DNA from: CAMCYM01 sp964405405
GTDB lineage: Bacteria > Bacteroidota > Bacteroidia > Flavobacteriales_D > Sanyastnellaceae
NCBI GenBank assembly: GCA_964405405.1
Contig: CAYONT010000007.1
Coordinates: 16,418-80,417 of the forward strand
DNA length: 64,000 nucleotides
Direction of reading: 5' to 3'
The number at the start of each line of letters is the position of its first letter. The stretch's first letter is position 1. The position numbers and the translations under genes were made by a program. Under the pieces are notes generated by a model. It made no database searches. It saw only the letters and a program-made list of their open reading frames with translations, and was not told where the DNA came from. Shown one piece after another: positions 1 through 9,268 of the stretch.

Positions 1-159
1 ACCATGTTTGACCACAATGAATTTGGCATCTTTGAGGTGGGGTTGTTCTTGGGATTCATGGGGCTCTTCATGCACCGAACACTCACGGCCTTGTCGAAGG
101 CGCCGCTGGTTCCTCTCAACCACCCCATGTTACAGGAGTCCAAGGACCTACACCACTGA
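1..159 (+). CDS. actF: ActF C-terminus (alternative complex III quinol:cytochrome c oxidoreductase, partial)
   Basis: Only the last 52 residues are inside the window; the gene enters from the left edge and stops at TGA 157-159. The visible part has a short hydrophobic stretch (VGLFLGFMGLFMH) followed by a tail with NHPMLQES. I recognise that tail as the usual end of the membrane subunit ActF of alternative complex III in Bacteroidota. ActF is an integral-membrane subunit of the complex that passes electrons from quinol towards the terminal oxidase. Its position 25 bp before coxB, in the same direction, is the standard act-cox arrangement. The assignment rests on a short C-terminal match plus context. 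Confidence 0.75.
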   Translation, partial: TMFDHNEFGIFEVGLFLGFMGLFMHRTLTALSKAPLVPLNHPMLQESKDLHH

Positions 160-184
160 TTAAGCACAGAAGAATTTTCTCATT

Positions 185-1642
185 ATGAAACTGCTCATTC
201 TTTTGGTCATCGTGGTGGGCTTCGTGGCCACCCTTCAATTGGCCAAAGTTTACCAGCTCACGTCGTCTCTCCGGGCGAAGCGTGAGGAGGACATTTCTGA
301 GGCAGACAACCGATTGAACGGGGGTCTCTTTTTGGCTTTCATGCTTGCTTTTTACGCCAGCTTCATCACGCTGATGGTGAAGTACGGCGATTACTTGCCT
401 GTCGCGGCCTCGGAACACGGGGTGGATGTGGACCGGCTGATGAACTTCAATTTGGCCATCATCATTTTCGTGTTCTTCTTGGTCAATACCCTGTTGTTTT
501 GGTTCGCGGCCAAGTATTATCACCGCCCAGACCGCAAGGCCAAGTTCTTTGCACACGACAACCGGTTGGAGTTGATTTGGACCATCATTCCTTCCATTGT
601 CCTTGCTGCCATCATTGCTTATGGTTTGAAGACTTGGAATGCCATGACGGGAGAAGCTTCACCTGATGCTTTGCAGGTTGAGGTCTACTCGAAGCAGTTT
701 GACTGGACGGTCCGTTACCCAGGGTTGGATGGAGAGTTTGGTCTTGCAGATTTCAACTTGATCACGGCCACCAACCCATTGGGTATCGCCACACCCGAGG
801 GGGTGGTGGAAGCCTTGGCTGCGCTCGACTCCCAGATCGTAGCGTTGGAATCGGTGGTTGCGCACGAGAAGGGACATTTGGTCAAGGAGCGTGAGGGACT
901 GGAGGAGGAATTGCATGGTGGCCATGGACATGCTGCCCCTGAGGCGGGTCGTAAGGCGCGAATTGAGGCGCGTTTGGCGGAGATTGATGCCATGTTGGAG
1001 AGCGACCAAGTGGTCATTCTCACCGATGCGCAGTACGAAGCAACTGCTGACAAACTCTATCGCCTCAAGCGTCACCGTCAGCGCATAGCTGAGTTGGAGC
1101 AATTTGACTTGGAGGGAGGTATCCCAGCGTGGGAGGCGGGGAAGGATGACCAAATAGTGAAGGGAGAGTTCCACATCCCGGTAGGTCGTGAAGTCGAATT
1201 CATCTTCCGCTCGCGGGATGTCATCCACTCCGCGTACATGCCGCACTTCCGGGCCCAAATGAACGCAGTACCTGGAGTGCCTACGCGGTTCAAGATGACA
1301 CCGACCATCACCACGGACAGCATGCGGACCATCACGGGGAATGAGGAGTTCAACTACATCCTGCTGTGCAACAAGGTCTGTGGTTCTGCTCACTTCAACA
1401 TGCAGATGACCATTGTGGTCGACACCCCGGAGCAATACGAGGCATGGTTGGCATCTCAAGCAGCGTTTGGTGCTGAGCCAGAGCCTGCTGCCGCTGATTC
1501 GACGGAGACGGTACCCGCCGTGGATGTGGCAGCTGTCGAAACCACGGCTGCAGCGCCCAGCACCATGACACCGGTTACCGGGGCAGGTGCAGGTCGCAAC
1601 GCCGCCGCCACACCCCGCAATAAGAACCAAGGAAACTTTTGA
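185..1642 (+). CDS. coxB: Cytochrome c oxidase subunit II (CuA subunit)
   Basis: 485 residues. It carries the binuclear CuA site that accepts electrons for the aa3-type oxidase. The CuA ligands are visible as H348 (in DVIH), C395, C399, H403 and M406 (CNKVCGSAHFNM). The N-terminus has a hydrophobic helix at about 4-25, another at 47-67, and the two helices typical of subunit II at about 89-109 and 128-147, so there are more membrane segments than in the classical two-helix form. An extra segment of roughly 130 residues (about 190-320), rich in charge and predicted coiled coil, interrupts the periplasmic cupredoxin domain; it includes a His/Gly patch HGGHGH at 244-249. The C-terminal ~60 residues are Ala/Pro/Thr-rich. 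coxA follows 2 nt after the stop. Confidence 0.95.
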   Translation: MKLLILLVIVVGFVATLQLAKVYQLTSSLRAKREEDISEADNRLNGGLFLAFMLAFYASFITLMVKYGDYLPVAASEHGVDVDRLMNFNLAIIIFVFFLVNTLLFWFAAKYYHRPDRKAKFFAHDNRLELIWTIIPSIVLAAIIAYGLKTWNAMTGEASPDALQVEVYSKQFDWTVRYPGLDGEFGLADFNLITATNPLGIATPEGVVEALAALDSQIVALESVVAHEKGHLVKEREGLEEELHGGHGHAAPEAGRKARIEARLAEIDAMLESDQVVILTDAQYEATADKLYRLKRHRQRIAELEQFDLEGGIPAWEAGKDDQIVKGEFHIPVGREVEFIFRSRDVIHSAYMPHFRAQMNAVPGVPTRFKMTPTITTDSMRTITGNEEFNYILLCNKVCGSAHFNMQMTIVVDTPEQYEAWLASQAAFGAEPEPAAADSTETVPAVDVAAVETTAAAPSTMTPVTGAGAGRNAAATPRNKNQGNF

Positions 1643-1644
1643 TC

Positions 1645-3402
1645 ATGGCAGCGCACACGCACCACCACGAGGAGAGCTTTGTATCAAAGTATGTCTTCTC
1701 GCAGGACCACAAGATGATTTCCAAGCAGTTCCTCGTCACAGCCATCCTGATGGGCATTGTGGCGGTGATGCTCTCGGTCTTCTTCCGTCTGCAGTTGGGT
1801 TGGCCAGGGGAGCAGTTTGCCATTTTGGAGACCTTTTTGGGGAAGTGGGCACCCGATGGGGTTCTGGACCGGAATGCTTATCTGGCGTTGGTGACCATTC
1901 ACGGAACCATCATGGTTTTCTTCGTGTTGACGGGTGGTTTGTCTGGTACGTTCTCCAACTTGTTGATCCCATTGCAGATTGGTGCTCGTGACATGGCTTC
2001 TGGATTCCTGAACATGTTGAGCTACTGGTTCTTCTTGGTGTCCAGCATCATCATGATTTTCTCATTGTTTGTGGAAGGAGGTGCGGCTTCAGGAGGTTGG
2101 ACGGTTTACCCGCCATTGAGCGCTCTGCCGCAGGCGATGCCCGGATCGGGCATGGGGATGACGCTTTGGTTGATTTCGATGACTTTGTTCGTGGTGTCTT
2201 CTTTGTTGGGTGGACTGAACTACATCGTGACGGTGATCAACCTCCGCACCAAAGGGATGTCCATGACCCGCCTTCCTTTGACGATTTGGGCATTTTTGGT
2301 CACGGCCATCCTGGGAGTATTGAGTTTCCCGGTGTTGGTCTCTGCCGTGGTTTTGTTGTTGATGGACCGATCGATGGGAACGGCCTTCTACTTGTCGGAC
2401 ATCTACATCGCTGGTGAGGCTTTGGACGTAACGGGTGGTAGCCCCATCCTATACCAGCACTTGTTTTGGTTCTTGGGCCACCCCGAGGTTTACATCGTTT
2501 TGTTGCCAGCCCTGGGCATCAGTTCTGAAGTGATTGCGACGAATGCCCGCAAGCCCATCTTCGGTTACAAGGCCATGATCGGTTCGATTCTGGGAATCGG
2601 TTTCTTGAGCTTCATCGTTTGGGGACACCATATGTTTGTGACCGGAATGAACCCATTCTTGGGATCGGTATTCGTTTTCACGACCCTGTTGATTGCCATT
2701 CCATCGGCAGTAAAGGCGTTCAACTACCTCACCACTTTGTGGCAAGGAAACATCCGATTCACTCCGGCCATGTTGTTCAGCATCGGATTGGTGAGCACCT
2801 TCGTCACGGGTGGATTGACGGGCATTATCCTGGCAGACTCTGCCTTGGATGTGAATGTACACGACACTTATTTTGTGGTGGCACACTTCCACATCGTGAT
2901 GGGGATGTCCGCGATTTTCGGCATGTTGGCGGGTATTTACCATTGGTTCCCCAAGATGTTTGGGAAGATGATGAACACCAAGCTGGGCTACGTTCACTTC
3001 TGGATTACGCTCATTACGGGTTACGGCGTGTTCTTCCCCATGCACTTTGTGGGCATTGCAGGAGCGCCACGTCGTTACTATGACTACTCGGAGTTTGCAT
3101 TCTTGGACTGGGTAATGGACCTGCAGCCCATCATCTCCACCTTTGCCATCGTCGGCGCCATCGGACAGTTGTTTTTCTTGTTCAACTTCTTCTACAGCAT
3201 TTTCCGGGGGCCACGGGCCGTGGAAAATCCATGGGGCTCAAACACTTTGGAATGGACGACGCCCGTGGAGCATGTCCATGGCAACTGGCCAGGTGTACTT
3301 CCTGAGGTTCATCGTTGGGCATACGATTATTCCAACCCGGAGCACGAAGCAGATTTTGTGCCCCAGACAACGCCCTTGTTGCAAGGGGAGCACGCACACT
3401 GA
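1645..3402 (+). CDS. coxA: Cytochrome c oxidase subunit I
   Basis: 585 residues from ATG 1645. A TTG at 1639 is in frame, but ATG 1645 follows an AAGGAA stretch and gives a normal N-terminus. It is the catalytic haem-copper subunit: about twelve hydrophobic segments, haem-ligand histidine in TIHGTIM, the GHPEVY motif with the Tyr-crosslinked CuB histidine, a HH pair (WGHHMF), and HDTYFVVAHFH for haem a3 and haem a. It reduces O2 to water at the inner membrane and pumps protons. No subunit III gene follows here, so subunits III and IV are presumably upstream or elsewhere. The gene sits between coxB and a secreted hydrolase on the same strand. Confidence 0.97.
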   Translation: MAAHTHHHEESFVSKYVFSQDHKMISKQFLVTAILMGIVAVMLSVFFRLQLGWPGEQFAILETFLGKWAPDGVLDRNAYLALVTIHGTIMVFFVLTGGLSGTFSNLLIPLQIGARDMASGFLNMLSYWFFLVSSIIMIFSLFVEGGAASGGWTVYPPLSALPQAMPGSGMGMTLWLISMTLFVVSSLLGGLNYIVTVINLRTKGMSMTRLPLTIWAFLVTAILGVLSFPVLVSAVVLLLMDRSMGTAFYLSDIYIAGEALDVTGGSPILYQHLFWFLGHPEVYIVLLPALGISSEVIATNARKPIFGYKAMIGSILGIGFLSFIVWGHHMFVTGMNPFLGSVFVFTTLLIAIPSAVKAFNYLTTLWQGNIRFTPAMLFSIGLVSTFVTGGLTGIILADSALDVNVHDTYFVVAHFHIVMGMSAIFGMLAGIYHWFPKMFGKMMNTKLGYVHFWITLITGYGVFFPMHFVGIAGAPRRYYDYSEFAFLDWVMDLQPIISTFAIVGAIGQLFFLFNFFYSIFRGPRAVENPWGSNTLEWTTPVEHVHGNWPGVLPEVHRWAYDYSNPEHEADFVPQTTPLLQGEHAH

Positions 3403-3404
3403 GG

Positions 3405-4133
3405 ATGGGGCTGGGCCGGTGGATCGGCGTGCTCTGGTTGTTGGGGTGCGGTAGTGGAATCTGGGCGCAGGCCCCAAGGATCAAGGCGTTCCCGGAGGGA
3501 GCGCCTTATCCTTTTGTGGTAGCCGCCCAGCATGACTCATTGCTCGAGGGAGGAGCTCCGTTGTTGCTTTTTTTGCACGGAAGGAGCTTGTCTGGAACGG
3601 ATTTGGCCTTGGTGCAGCGTTATGGCGTCATCGACGCCATGAAAAGGGGGAACCAGGTGCCGGCATTGGTGGTGGCCCCGCAGTTGAGAAAGGGAGAGTC
3701 ATGGGAGCCGGAGCGGGTGGCAGGGGTGCTGGATTGGGTGGAGGAGCATTACCGGACGGACCCCAACCGGGTGTATGTGGTGGGCATGAGTCTGGGTGGA
3801 TACGGGACGATGGATGTGGCAGGGGTGTATCCAGAACGGTTCGCGGCGGCAATTGCCATTTGTGGCGGAGGACAGTTGAAGCATGCATGTGGTTTGGCAC
3901 AAACCAAGTTGTGGATTCAGCATGGCACCCGGGATGTGCATGTGCCGCATTCCGAGTCGCAGAAAATGTACGATGCCATCAAGGCATGCGACGCGGATGC
4001 TTCATGCGAACTGACCTTGTTCCCACAATATGACCACGGGAAGATTGCTCGCGAATTCTACAACCCCGCATTGTATGCTTGGCTTTGGAAACATGTTCGC
4101 GAGTCGGAGGGGATAGAGGAGGAGAAGGAGTAA
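3405..4133 (+). CDS. Secreted alpha/beta hydrolase (esterase/peptidase-like)
   Basis: 242 residues from ATG 3405, which lies 2 nt after the coxA stop; earlier in-frame starts would overlap coxA. The N-terminus is a hydrophobic signal region ([13 protein letters not shown]) ending near AQA. The cysteine in LLGC could be a weak lipobox, so the protein is either a lipoprotein or a soluble periplasmic protein. The fold is seen in the oxyanion strand LLLFLHGRS, the nucleophile elbow GMSLGG (Ser129), an Asp in GTRDVHVP and a late His in QYDHGK, giving a complete Ser-Asp-His triad. This pattern fits the prolyl-oligopeptidase-like or PHB-depolymerase-like esterases of Bacteroidota. The substrate is not predictable. 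Its stop codon TAA is also the start of the box before ruvB. Confidence 0.8.
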   Translation: MGLGRWIGVLWLLGCGSGIWAQAPRIKAFPEGAPYPFVVAAQHDSLLEGGAPLLLFLHGRSLSGTDLALVQRYGVIDAMKRGNQVPALVVAPQLRKGESWEPERVAGVLDWVEEHYRTDPNRVYVVGMSLGGYGTMDVAGVYPERFAAAIAICGGGQLKHACGLAQTKLWIQHGTRDVHVPHSESQKMYDAIKACDADASCELTLFPQYDHGKIAREFYNPALYAWLWKHVRESEGIEEEKE

Positions 4134-4138
4134 ATTGG
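4131..4138 (+). promoter_or_regulatory. -7-like box TAAATTGG before ruvB
   Basis: TAAATTGG begins with the stop codon of the hydrolase gene and ends 5 nt before ATG 4144. It resembles the Bacteroidota -7 consensus TAnnTTTG, with G in place of the last T. The same spacing recurs before several other genes in this window, which supports ATG 4144 as the ruvB start and suggests a nearly leaderless transcript. Confidence 0.45.
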
Positions 4139-4143
4139 GTGTC

Positions 4144-5181
4144 ATGAAGGCAACGGACGGGGATTTCGATTTACGGGGGGAGGCGGAACGGCCGTCGGAT
4201 GGGGAATGGGACCGGGTACTCAGGCCCGCTCGCTTTGACGACTTCACAGGACAGCGGGCTGTACTGGACAACTTGGAGGTGTTTGTGCGGGCGGCTCGCC
4301 AGCGTGCCGAAGCGCTGGACCACGTGCTGCTGCATGGACCTCCGGGATTGGGCAAAACAACCTTGGCGAACATTGTGGCTTCGGAGATGGGGGTGGGCAT
4401 TCGGACCACTTCTGGGCCAGTGTTGGACAAGCCGGGGGATTTGGCTGGCCTGCTGACGAACCTTGAGCACAATGATGTGCTTTTCATCGATGAGATCCAC
4501 CGGTTGAGCCCCGTGGTCGAGGAGTACCTGTACAGTGCGATGGAAGATTTTCGCATTGACCTCGTGATTGACACAGGACCCAATGCGCGGACGGTTCAAA
4601 TCGACTTGAACCCTTTCACATTGGTGGGGGCAACCACGCGATCGGGCTTGTTGACTGCACCTTTGCGGGCAAGGTTTGGCATCAACCTTCGGTTACAATA
4701 CTATGATGCGAAAACGCTCACGGACATTGTGGTCCGAAGCAGCGGCATCCTCGCCGTACCGATTGAGGAGACGGCGGCCTATGAGATTGCTTCGCGAAGC
4801 CGAGGAACACCGCGGATAGCCAATGCGCTGTTGCGCCGGGTACGCGACTTTGCGCAGGTGAAAGGGGATGGTGTGATCACGCCAGACATCACATCGTACG
4901 CTTTGGATGCGTTGCATGTGGACAAGCGAGGACTGGATGAGATGGACAACCGGATTCTCACGACGTTGATTGACAAGTTCAAAGGAGGTCCGGTGGGGGT
5001 GACGACCATTGCCACGGCAATCGGGGAGAATGCGGGAACGTTGGAGGAGGTTTATGAGCCTTACTTGATCCAGGAGGGATTGTTGATGCGGACGCCCCGG
5101 GGTCGGCAGGCGACCGAGGCGGCTTATCGTCACCTGGGGCGGGCCGTGGCTGGGGGGTCGGGGACCTTGTTCGACATCTGA
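4144..5181 (+). CDS. ruvB: Holliday junction branch migration helicase RuvB
   Basis: 345 residues from ATG 4144; an in-frame TTG at 4135 is less likely. RuvB is the hexameric AAA+ motor that drives branch migration with RuvA at Holliday junctions. The sequence shows Walker A GPPGLGKT at 65-72, Walker B with DEIH at 116-119, sensor 1 (GATTRSG), the arginine-finger region (RARFG) and the C-terminal winged-helix domain ending LGRA. Length and motifs are standard. The stop overlaps the queG start (TGATG). ruvA is elsewhere in this window (24467-25078), so the two are not in one operon. Confidence 0.98.
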   Translation: MKATDGDFDLRGEAERPSDGEWDRVLRPARFDDFTGQRAVLDNLEVFVRAARQRAEALDHVLLHGPPGLGKTTLANIVASEMGVGIRTTSGPVLDKPGDLAGLLTNLEHNDVLFIDEIHRLSPVVEEYLYSAMEDFRIDLVIDTGPNARTVQIDLNPFTLVGATTRSGLLTAPLRARFGINLRLQYYDAKTLTDIVVRSSGILAVPIEETAAYEIASRSRGTPRIANALLRRVRDFAQVKGDGVITPDITSYALDALHVDKRGLDEMDNRILTTLIDKFKGGPVGVTTIATAIGENAGTLEEVYEPYLIQEGLLMRTPRGRQATEAAYRHLGRAVAGGSGTLFDI

Positions 5182-6167
5182 TGGGCCGGACCGCCTGGCT
5201 TCGGAGTGAGCGCACCGCTTGGCTCAAGGAGCGTGCTTTGGCGCTGGGATTTCAGTCGGTTGGGATTGCCCAAGCACGATTCCTGGAGGAGGAGGAAGCG
5301 GGGTTGGCGAAGTGGTTGGAGCGGGGTTATCATGGGGAGATGGCGTACCTCGAACGCAACTTTGACTTGCGATTGGATCCTCGGCTGCTGCATCCTGGAA
5401 CCCGGACGGTGGTTAGTTTGGCCTACAACTACTACACCGATGCCAAGCCGAACGATCCAGACGCTCCACGGATCGCGCGTTACGCATATGGGGAGGACTA
5501 TCACCATGTTTTGAAAGCGCGGCTTCGTGAGTTGATGGAGGAGGCAACGGCAGCGTGGGGCGCGTTGGAGGGTCGTGCTTTCGTGGATTCGGCGCCGCTT
5601 CATGAACGTGCTTGGGCACGGGAAGCAGGCGTAGGGTGGACCGGCAAGAATAGCCTCACATTGTCGAAGCGCCAGGGGAGTTTTTTCTTCTTGGCGGAGC
5701 TGTTGTTGGATGTGGATTTGGAGCCAGACGCTCCGGCAACGGACCACTGCGGGAGTTGCACCCGGTGTTTGGATGCATGTCCCACCGGGGCCATCATTCA
5801 GCCCAGGGTGGTGGATGGATCCCGTTGCATCAGCTACTTCACCATAGAGTTGAAGGGGGCCATTCCGGAACCTGTGGCACGCCAGATGGGACCCTGGGCC
5901 TTTGGATGCGATGTCTGCCAGGAGGTTTGTCCTTGGAATCGTCACGCCAAGCCGCACCAAGAGCCCCGTTGGAATCCGCATCCTGATTTGTTGGGGATGA
6001 CCCGAGGGGACTGGCAAGACATCTCTGAGGAGGTTTTTCGGGAGGTGTTTCGTCGGAGTGCCGTCAAGCGAACGGGGTACAAGGGATGGCGACGCAACTT
6101 GGCAGCGCTGGGCATTGTGCAGGGGCCCACTGATTTGGGTCAGCACGGACAAACCGAAGGTGATTAA
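5181..6167 (+). CDS. queG: Epoxyqueuosine reductase QueG
   Basis: 328 residues. It catalyses the last step of queuosine synthesis, reduction of epoxyqueuosine in tRNA, using cobalamin and two 4Fe-4S clusters. Visible features are the N-terminal domain with the DYHHVLK motif, catalytic Asp136 in FVDSAPL, ferredoxin-like cysteines C180/C183/C186/C190, and the second set C206 and C233/C236/C240 (CDVCQEVCPWN). The length is slightly short because there is no C-terminal HEAT-like extension, which is usual for Bacteroidota. ATG 5181 overlaps the last base of the ruvB stop, so translation is probably coupled. Confidence 0.96.
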   Translation: MGRTAWLRSERTAWLKERALALGFQSVGIAQARFLEEEEAGLAKWLERGYHGEMAYLERNFDLRLDPRLLHPGTRTVVSLAYNYYTDAKPNDPDAPRIARYAYGEDYHHVLKARLRELMEEATAAWGALEGRAFVDSAPLHERAWAREAGVGWTGKNSLTLSKRQGSFFFLAELLLDVDLEPDAPATDHCGSCTRCLDACPTGAIIQPRVVDGSRCISYFTIELKGAIPEPVARQMGPWAFGCDVCQEVCPWNRHAKPHQEPRWNPHPDLLGMTRGDWQDISEEVFREVFRRSAVKRTGYKGWRRNLAALGIVQGPTDLGQHGQTEGD

Positions 6168-6216
6168 CTTCAACCCACGAAGAGGAGGGGTGCCCTGAGC
6201 GGACCCAAAACGCTCG

Positions 6217-7233
6217 ATGAAAAAGGAATTGCGCAATTTGACGGATCGTAAGGTCCTGATCGAGAAAATGTTGTCCGAGAATCGACCCCGGACAACCGTG
6301 TCGTTCTATCGCTATGCCCACATCGCTCAGCCCGCTTTTTTTCGGGACTACTTGTACGAGCATTGGGTTGGGTTCGAGGTGTTGGGCAGGACCTATGTGG
6401 CCCATGAAGGAATCAACGCTCAGATTTCCGTGCCCTCGGATCGGTTTGATGCCTTTCGAGAGCACCTTTACAGCATTTCTTTTCTCAATGGGATTCGCTT
6501 AAATGTCGCCATCGAGCAAGGGAAGTCCTTCTTCAAGTTGACCATCAAGACGAAACCCAAGATTGTCGCAGATGGGTTGGATGATGCCACCTTCGATGTC
6601 ACGCAATGTGGGGTCCACTTGGATGCTGCCGCATTCAACGAATTGACCCAAGCGCCAGATACCATCCTCATCGACATGCGCAACCACTACGAAAGTGAAG
6701 TGGGCCATTTTAAGGGGGCGATACTGCCGGATGTGGACACCTTCCGGGAGGAAATCGAGGTGGTGGAGCAGCTGCTTGAGGGCAAGCAGGACGCGCCCAT
6801 CGTGATGTACTGCACCGGGGGCATCCGATGTGAAAAGGCTTCGGCTTGGTTGCTGCACCGCGGCTTTAAGAACGTCCACCAGCTCAATGGGGGCATCATC
6901 GAGTACGCCAGGCAGGTTGAAGCGCAGGGTCTGGAAAATCGGTTTGTGGGGAAGAACTTCGTGTTCGATGAACGGCGGGGGGAGCGCATTTCGCCTGAAA
7001 TCATCTCCCAATGTCACCAATGTGGCGCCCCATGTGATGACCACACAAACTGCGCCAACGTAGGTTGCAACCTGTTGTTCTTGCAATGCCCCGCCTGCGC
7101 GGAGCAACACCGAGGCACTTGCAGTGCCGCTTGCAACGCCGTCCTCGATCTACCTGAAGAAGAGCAAAAAGCCCTGCGCAAAGCACGGAGGCGCAACAGT
7201 GCCCTGTTTCAAAAAGGGCGCATCAAGGCTTGA
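6217..7233 (+). CDS. trhO: tRNA U34 5-hydroxylase TrhO (rhodanese family)
   Basis: 338 residues. TrhO (YceA family) hydroxylates uridine 34 of tRNA using O2. It has an N-terminal acylphosphatase-like domain with the VAHEGINAQ motif, a central rhodanese domain with the Cys loop CTGGIRC (Cys189) and a C-terminal zinc-ribbon-like cysteine cluster (CHQCGAPCDDH, then CPACAEQH). This is the normal long form. It lies 49 bp after queG, so the two tRNA-wobble modification genes are neighbours. Its 3' end overlaps the convergent gene on the minus strand by 11 bp. Confidence 0.94.
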   Translation: MKKELRNLTDRKVLIEKMLSENRPRTTVSFYRYAHIAQPAFFRDYLYEHWVGFEVLGRTYVAHEGINAQISVPSDRFDAFREHLYSISFLNGIRLNVAIEQGKSFFKLTIKTKPKIVADGLDDATFDVTQCGVHLDAAAFNELTQAPDTILIDMRNHYESEVGHFKGAILPDVDTFREEIEVVEQLLEGKQDAPIVMYCTGGIRCEKASAWLLHRGFKNVHQLNGGIIEYARQVEAQGLENRFVGKNFVFDERRGERISPEIISQCHQCGAPCDDHTNCANVGCNLLFLQCPACAEQHRGTCSAACNAVLDLPEEEQKALRKARRRNSALFQKGRIKA

Positions 7234-7957
7234 ATTCGACCGCGTCTTTCAGAATGTAGTTCATCTGGTAGATGTCGTCCGCATTGAGGCGGAAGGTGCC
7301 GACAAAGGTGAGACGCTCATCGGTCTGATAGGCCCGCTTGGACTTCCCTTTGAACTGCAAATCCACTACGGACTCGGGGCCTGCGCCCCCGCAGAAGAAA
7401 CAGTTCGCATACGGGTAACGGCTCAACACATAGAAATCTTCATCTACATCAACGGGAATGATGTATCCTGTGATGTAAAAAGGCTTGCCTTCCAGAGCCT
7501 TGACCTTGGGTCCAAAGGTGGGTTTCCAGTAGTAAGCCCCCATCTCCTCGATGAAGACGTCTTTGAAAGTGACATCCTCCAGGGTCTGCCAGGTCAGGGG
7601 TTTTGCACCCGATACTTGGAGGTTGGGATCGGTGTCCAGGTCTTCAGCAGTGCGCCGCGCCTCGAGCACCCGCTCGCCATAAACATCCTCTTCGCCACCT
7701 GAGGGAGCGGCGAAGCCATGCGGGTTGTCGGCACTGGGCGCTCCGGGTGCACCCTGTCCCGAGGGATGGGCCCCTTCAAAGCCTGCGAGCACAGTTCCTT
7801 CCGTCGCGCCTTCTGCTGTTCGCATGAGTGCCTCTTGTGTCCGTTGCCCTGCTTCACTGGGATGACACATAGAACTGAAGTCCACCATGCTGGCGCCGAT
7901 CAGCAACAGCGCCACAGCCAAACCTGAATACCGGAAAATCACCTTGCGGTCAGCCAT
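7223..7957 (-). CDS. DUF3299-like membrane-anchored protein
   Basis: 244 residues with one N-terminal hydrophobic segment (about 9-26, GLAVALLLIGASMV), then a low-complexity stretch to about residue 110. The conserved C-terminal part contains LEGKPFYITGYIIPVD, a cysteine pair in CFFCGGAGPESV and a final VGTFRLN strand. This resembles the small OB-like DUF3299 family (GY-I-P-V-D followed by a Cys-containing segment); the family call is from memory of the motif, not a search. The start overlaps the permease stop by 8 bp, so it is the last gene of an ABC operon. DUF3299 proteins accompany the zinc-related ZrgABCDE transporter of Vibrio, hence a possible metal role, which is inference. Confidence 0.55.
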   Translation of the reverse strand: MADRKVIFRYSGLAVALLLIGASMVDFSSMCHPSEAGQRTQEALMRTAEGATEGTVLAGFEGAHPSGQGAPGAPSADNPHGFAAPSGGEEDVYGERVLEARRTAEDLDTDPNLQVSGAKPLTWQTLEDVTFKDVFIEEMGAYYWKPTFGPKVKALEGKPFYITGYIIPVDVDEDFYVLSRYPYANCFFCGGAGPESVVDLQFKGKSKRAYQTDERLTFVGTFRLNADDIYQMNYILKDAVEFKP

Positions 7958-9266
7958 CAGAGAGCGTTCTTGAAATGTCCAAACGAATCGCGGAAATGCC
8001 CGGGATGGCCGCGGCCAAGAGCCCTACGAAGATAGCACCGCAGGCCAAATACACCTCTCCCCACATCACCCCCATCCCCGCCAGGTCATAATGAAACGTC
8101 TGCTCCACGAATTGCGCCATCACCCAGAGCCCCAATCGGCTCAAAATCAGACCGAAAACAGCCCCCGCTCCACTCAGCAACCCCCCCTCCCACAACAAGG
8201 ACCCGTAAATGCCCCCTCGGGAAGCCCCCAGGGTCCGGAGCAAGGCCAACTCATATCGCCGAACCAGCAGGCTGTCGTAGACGGAGATGAAAATGCTCGC
8301 AAAGCTCAAGGCGATGATGAGCCAAGCGATGCCCCGCAACGTTCCCATTCCGATGCCGAAGTTCTGCGTCAGCCGGTTCACTTCAATGGCGGGAAGGGCC
8401 ACCTGCATGTTCGTCTCTTTCAACAAATTGGGCAGCGTGAGAACGGCAAGGGGATTCCGCTTTTTCAGCAGGACGGCTGTGATTTCCCGGTTGCCGTCTC
8501 GGTTCGGGGCTTCGGCCCCGGGCCCGCCGACCGACCCCATGACCACACCGCCAGGGCCGATGCGGGGCAGGGGCTTGCGCACGGTGTCCGGTGCGGCGGC
8601 GGTACCTGGGCCATCGGCAGGGGATCCGGGACCGGTGGAGGCCGTCGGTGAATCCCCGTGCACCGCCCAGATCGACTCCAAGTTGCACAGAAGCAACTGA
8701 TCGACAACACATTGCCCCTCTTCGAAAATGCCGACCACCACAAAGGCCAAATCCCCATGCACATCCGTCTCATCTACCAAACCATGCGCACTGAAAAAGG
8801 TGTCCCCTACACGGAGACCCGATTCCCTCGCCACCCGTGCTCCGATGGTGGCCTCGAAGGGAGCCTCCCACAACCGACCTTCGGCCAGTTCCATGCCATA
8901 ATGTGCTGGGTACGATGGCTCCGTGCCCACTATGCGGAAGCGCTGGAAATTGTCTCCGTAGGCGAGTGGAATCGCGGCTTCGATATAAGGATGCTCCATG
9001 ACCTTCCGGGCATCGGCAAGCCGGATGTTGCCTGTGGGCGCATCGATGTGGTAGACATTGGCCAGGATGAGTTGCAGCGGACTTCCTTTCGCCCCGAGGA
9101 CCAGGTCGATGTCCCGAATGTTGCGGCGAAACGTCTCGTCCAATTGTCGTTCGGTGAGCATCAACAGGCTGACCAAACCGACCCCAAAAGCCAGCAAGGC
9201 GGTGCTGAGCCCGGTGGAGAGCGGCTTGGCCAGGAGGTTGCGCCAGGCGATGCGAATCCAGCTCAT
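7950..9266 (-). CDS. ABC transporter permease, FtsX/MacB type
   Basis: 438 residues from ATG 9266, two bases after the ATPase stop; a TTG at 9272 would overlap it. The architecture is one N-terminal transmembrane helix (about 15-38), a periplasmic MacB_PCD-like domain, and three C-terminal helices with the FtsX signature (RRYELALLRTLGAS). This is the LolCE/MacB type, which uses mechanical work on the periplasmic side rather than ordinary solute import. A Gly/Pro/Ala-rich loop of about 50 residues (about 205-255) interrupts the periplasmic domain. It forms an operon with its ATPase and a DUF3299-like protein. The substrate is not known; lipoprotein release or metal-related functions are both possible. 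Confidence 0.85.
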   Translation of the reverse strand: MSWIRIAWRNLLAKPLSTGLSTALLAFGVGLVSLLMLTERQLDETFRRNIRDIDLVLGAKGSPLQLILANVYHIDAPTGNIRLADARKVMEHPYIEAAIPLAYGDNFQRFRIVGTEPSYPAHYGMELAEGRLWEAPFEATIGARVARESGLRVGDTFFSAHGLVDETDVHGDLAFVVVGIFEEGQCVVDQLLLCNLESIWAVHGDSPTASTGPGSPADGPGTAAAPDTVRKPLPRIGPGGVVMGSVGGPGAEAPNRDGNREITAVLLKKRNPLAVLTLPNLLKETNMQVALPAIEVNRLTQNFGIGMGTLRGIAWLIIALSFASIFISVYDSLLVRRYELALLRTLGASRGGIYGSLLWEGGLLSGAGAVFGLILSRLGLWVMAQFVEQTFHYDLAGMGVMWGEVYLACGAIFVGLLAAAIPGISAIRLDISRTLSDG

Positions 9267-9268
9267 GG

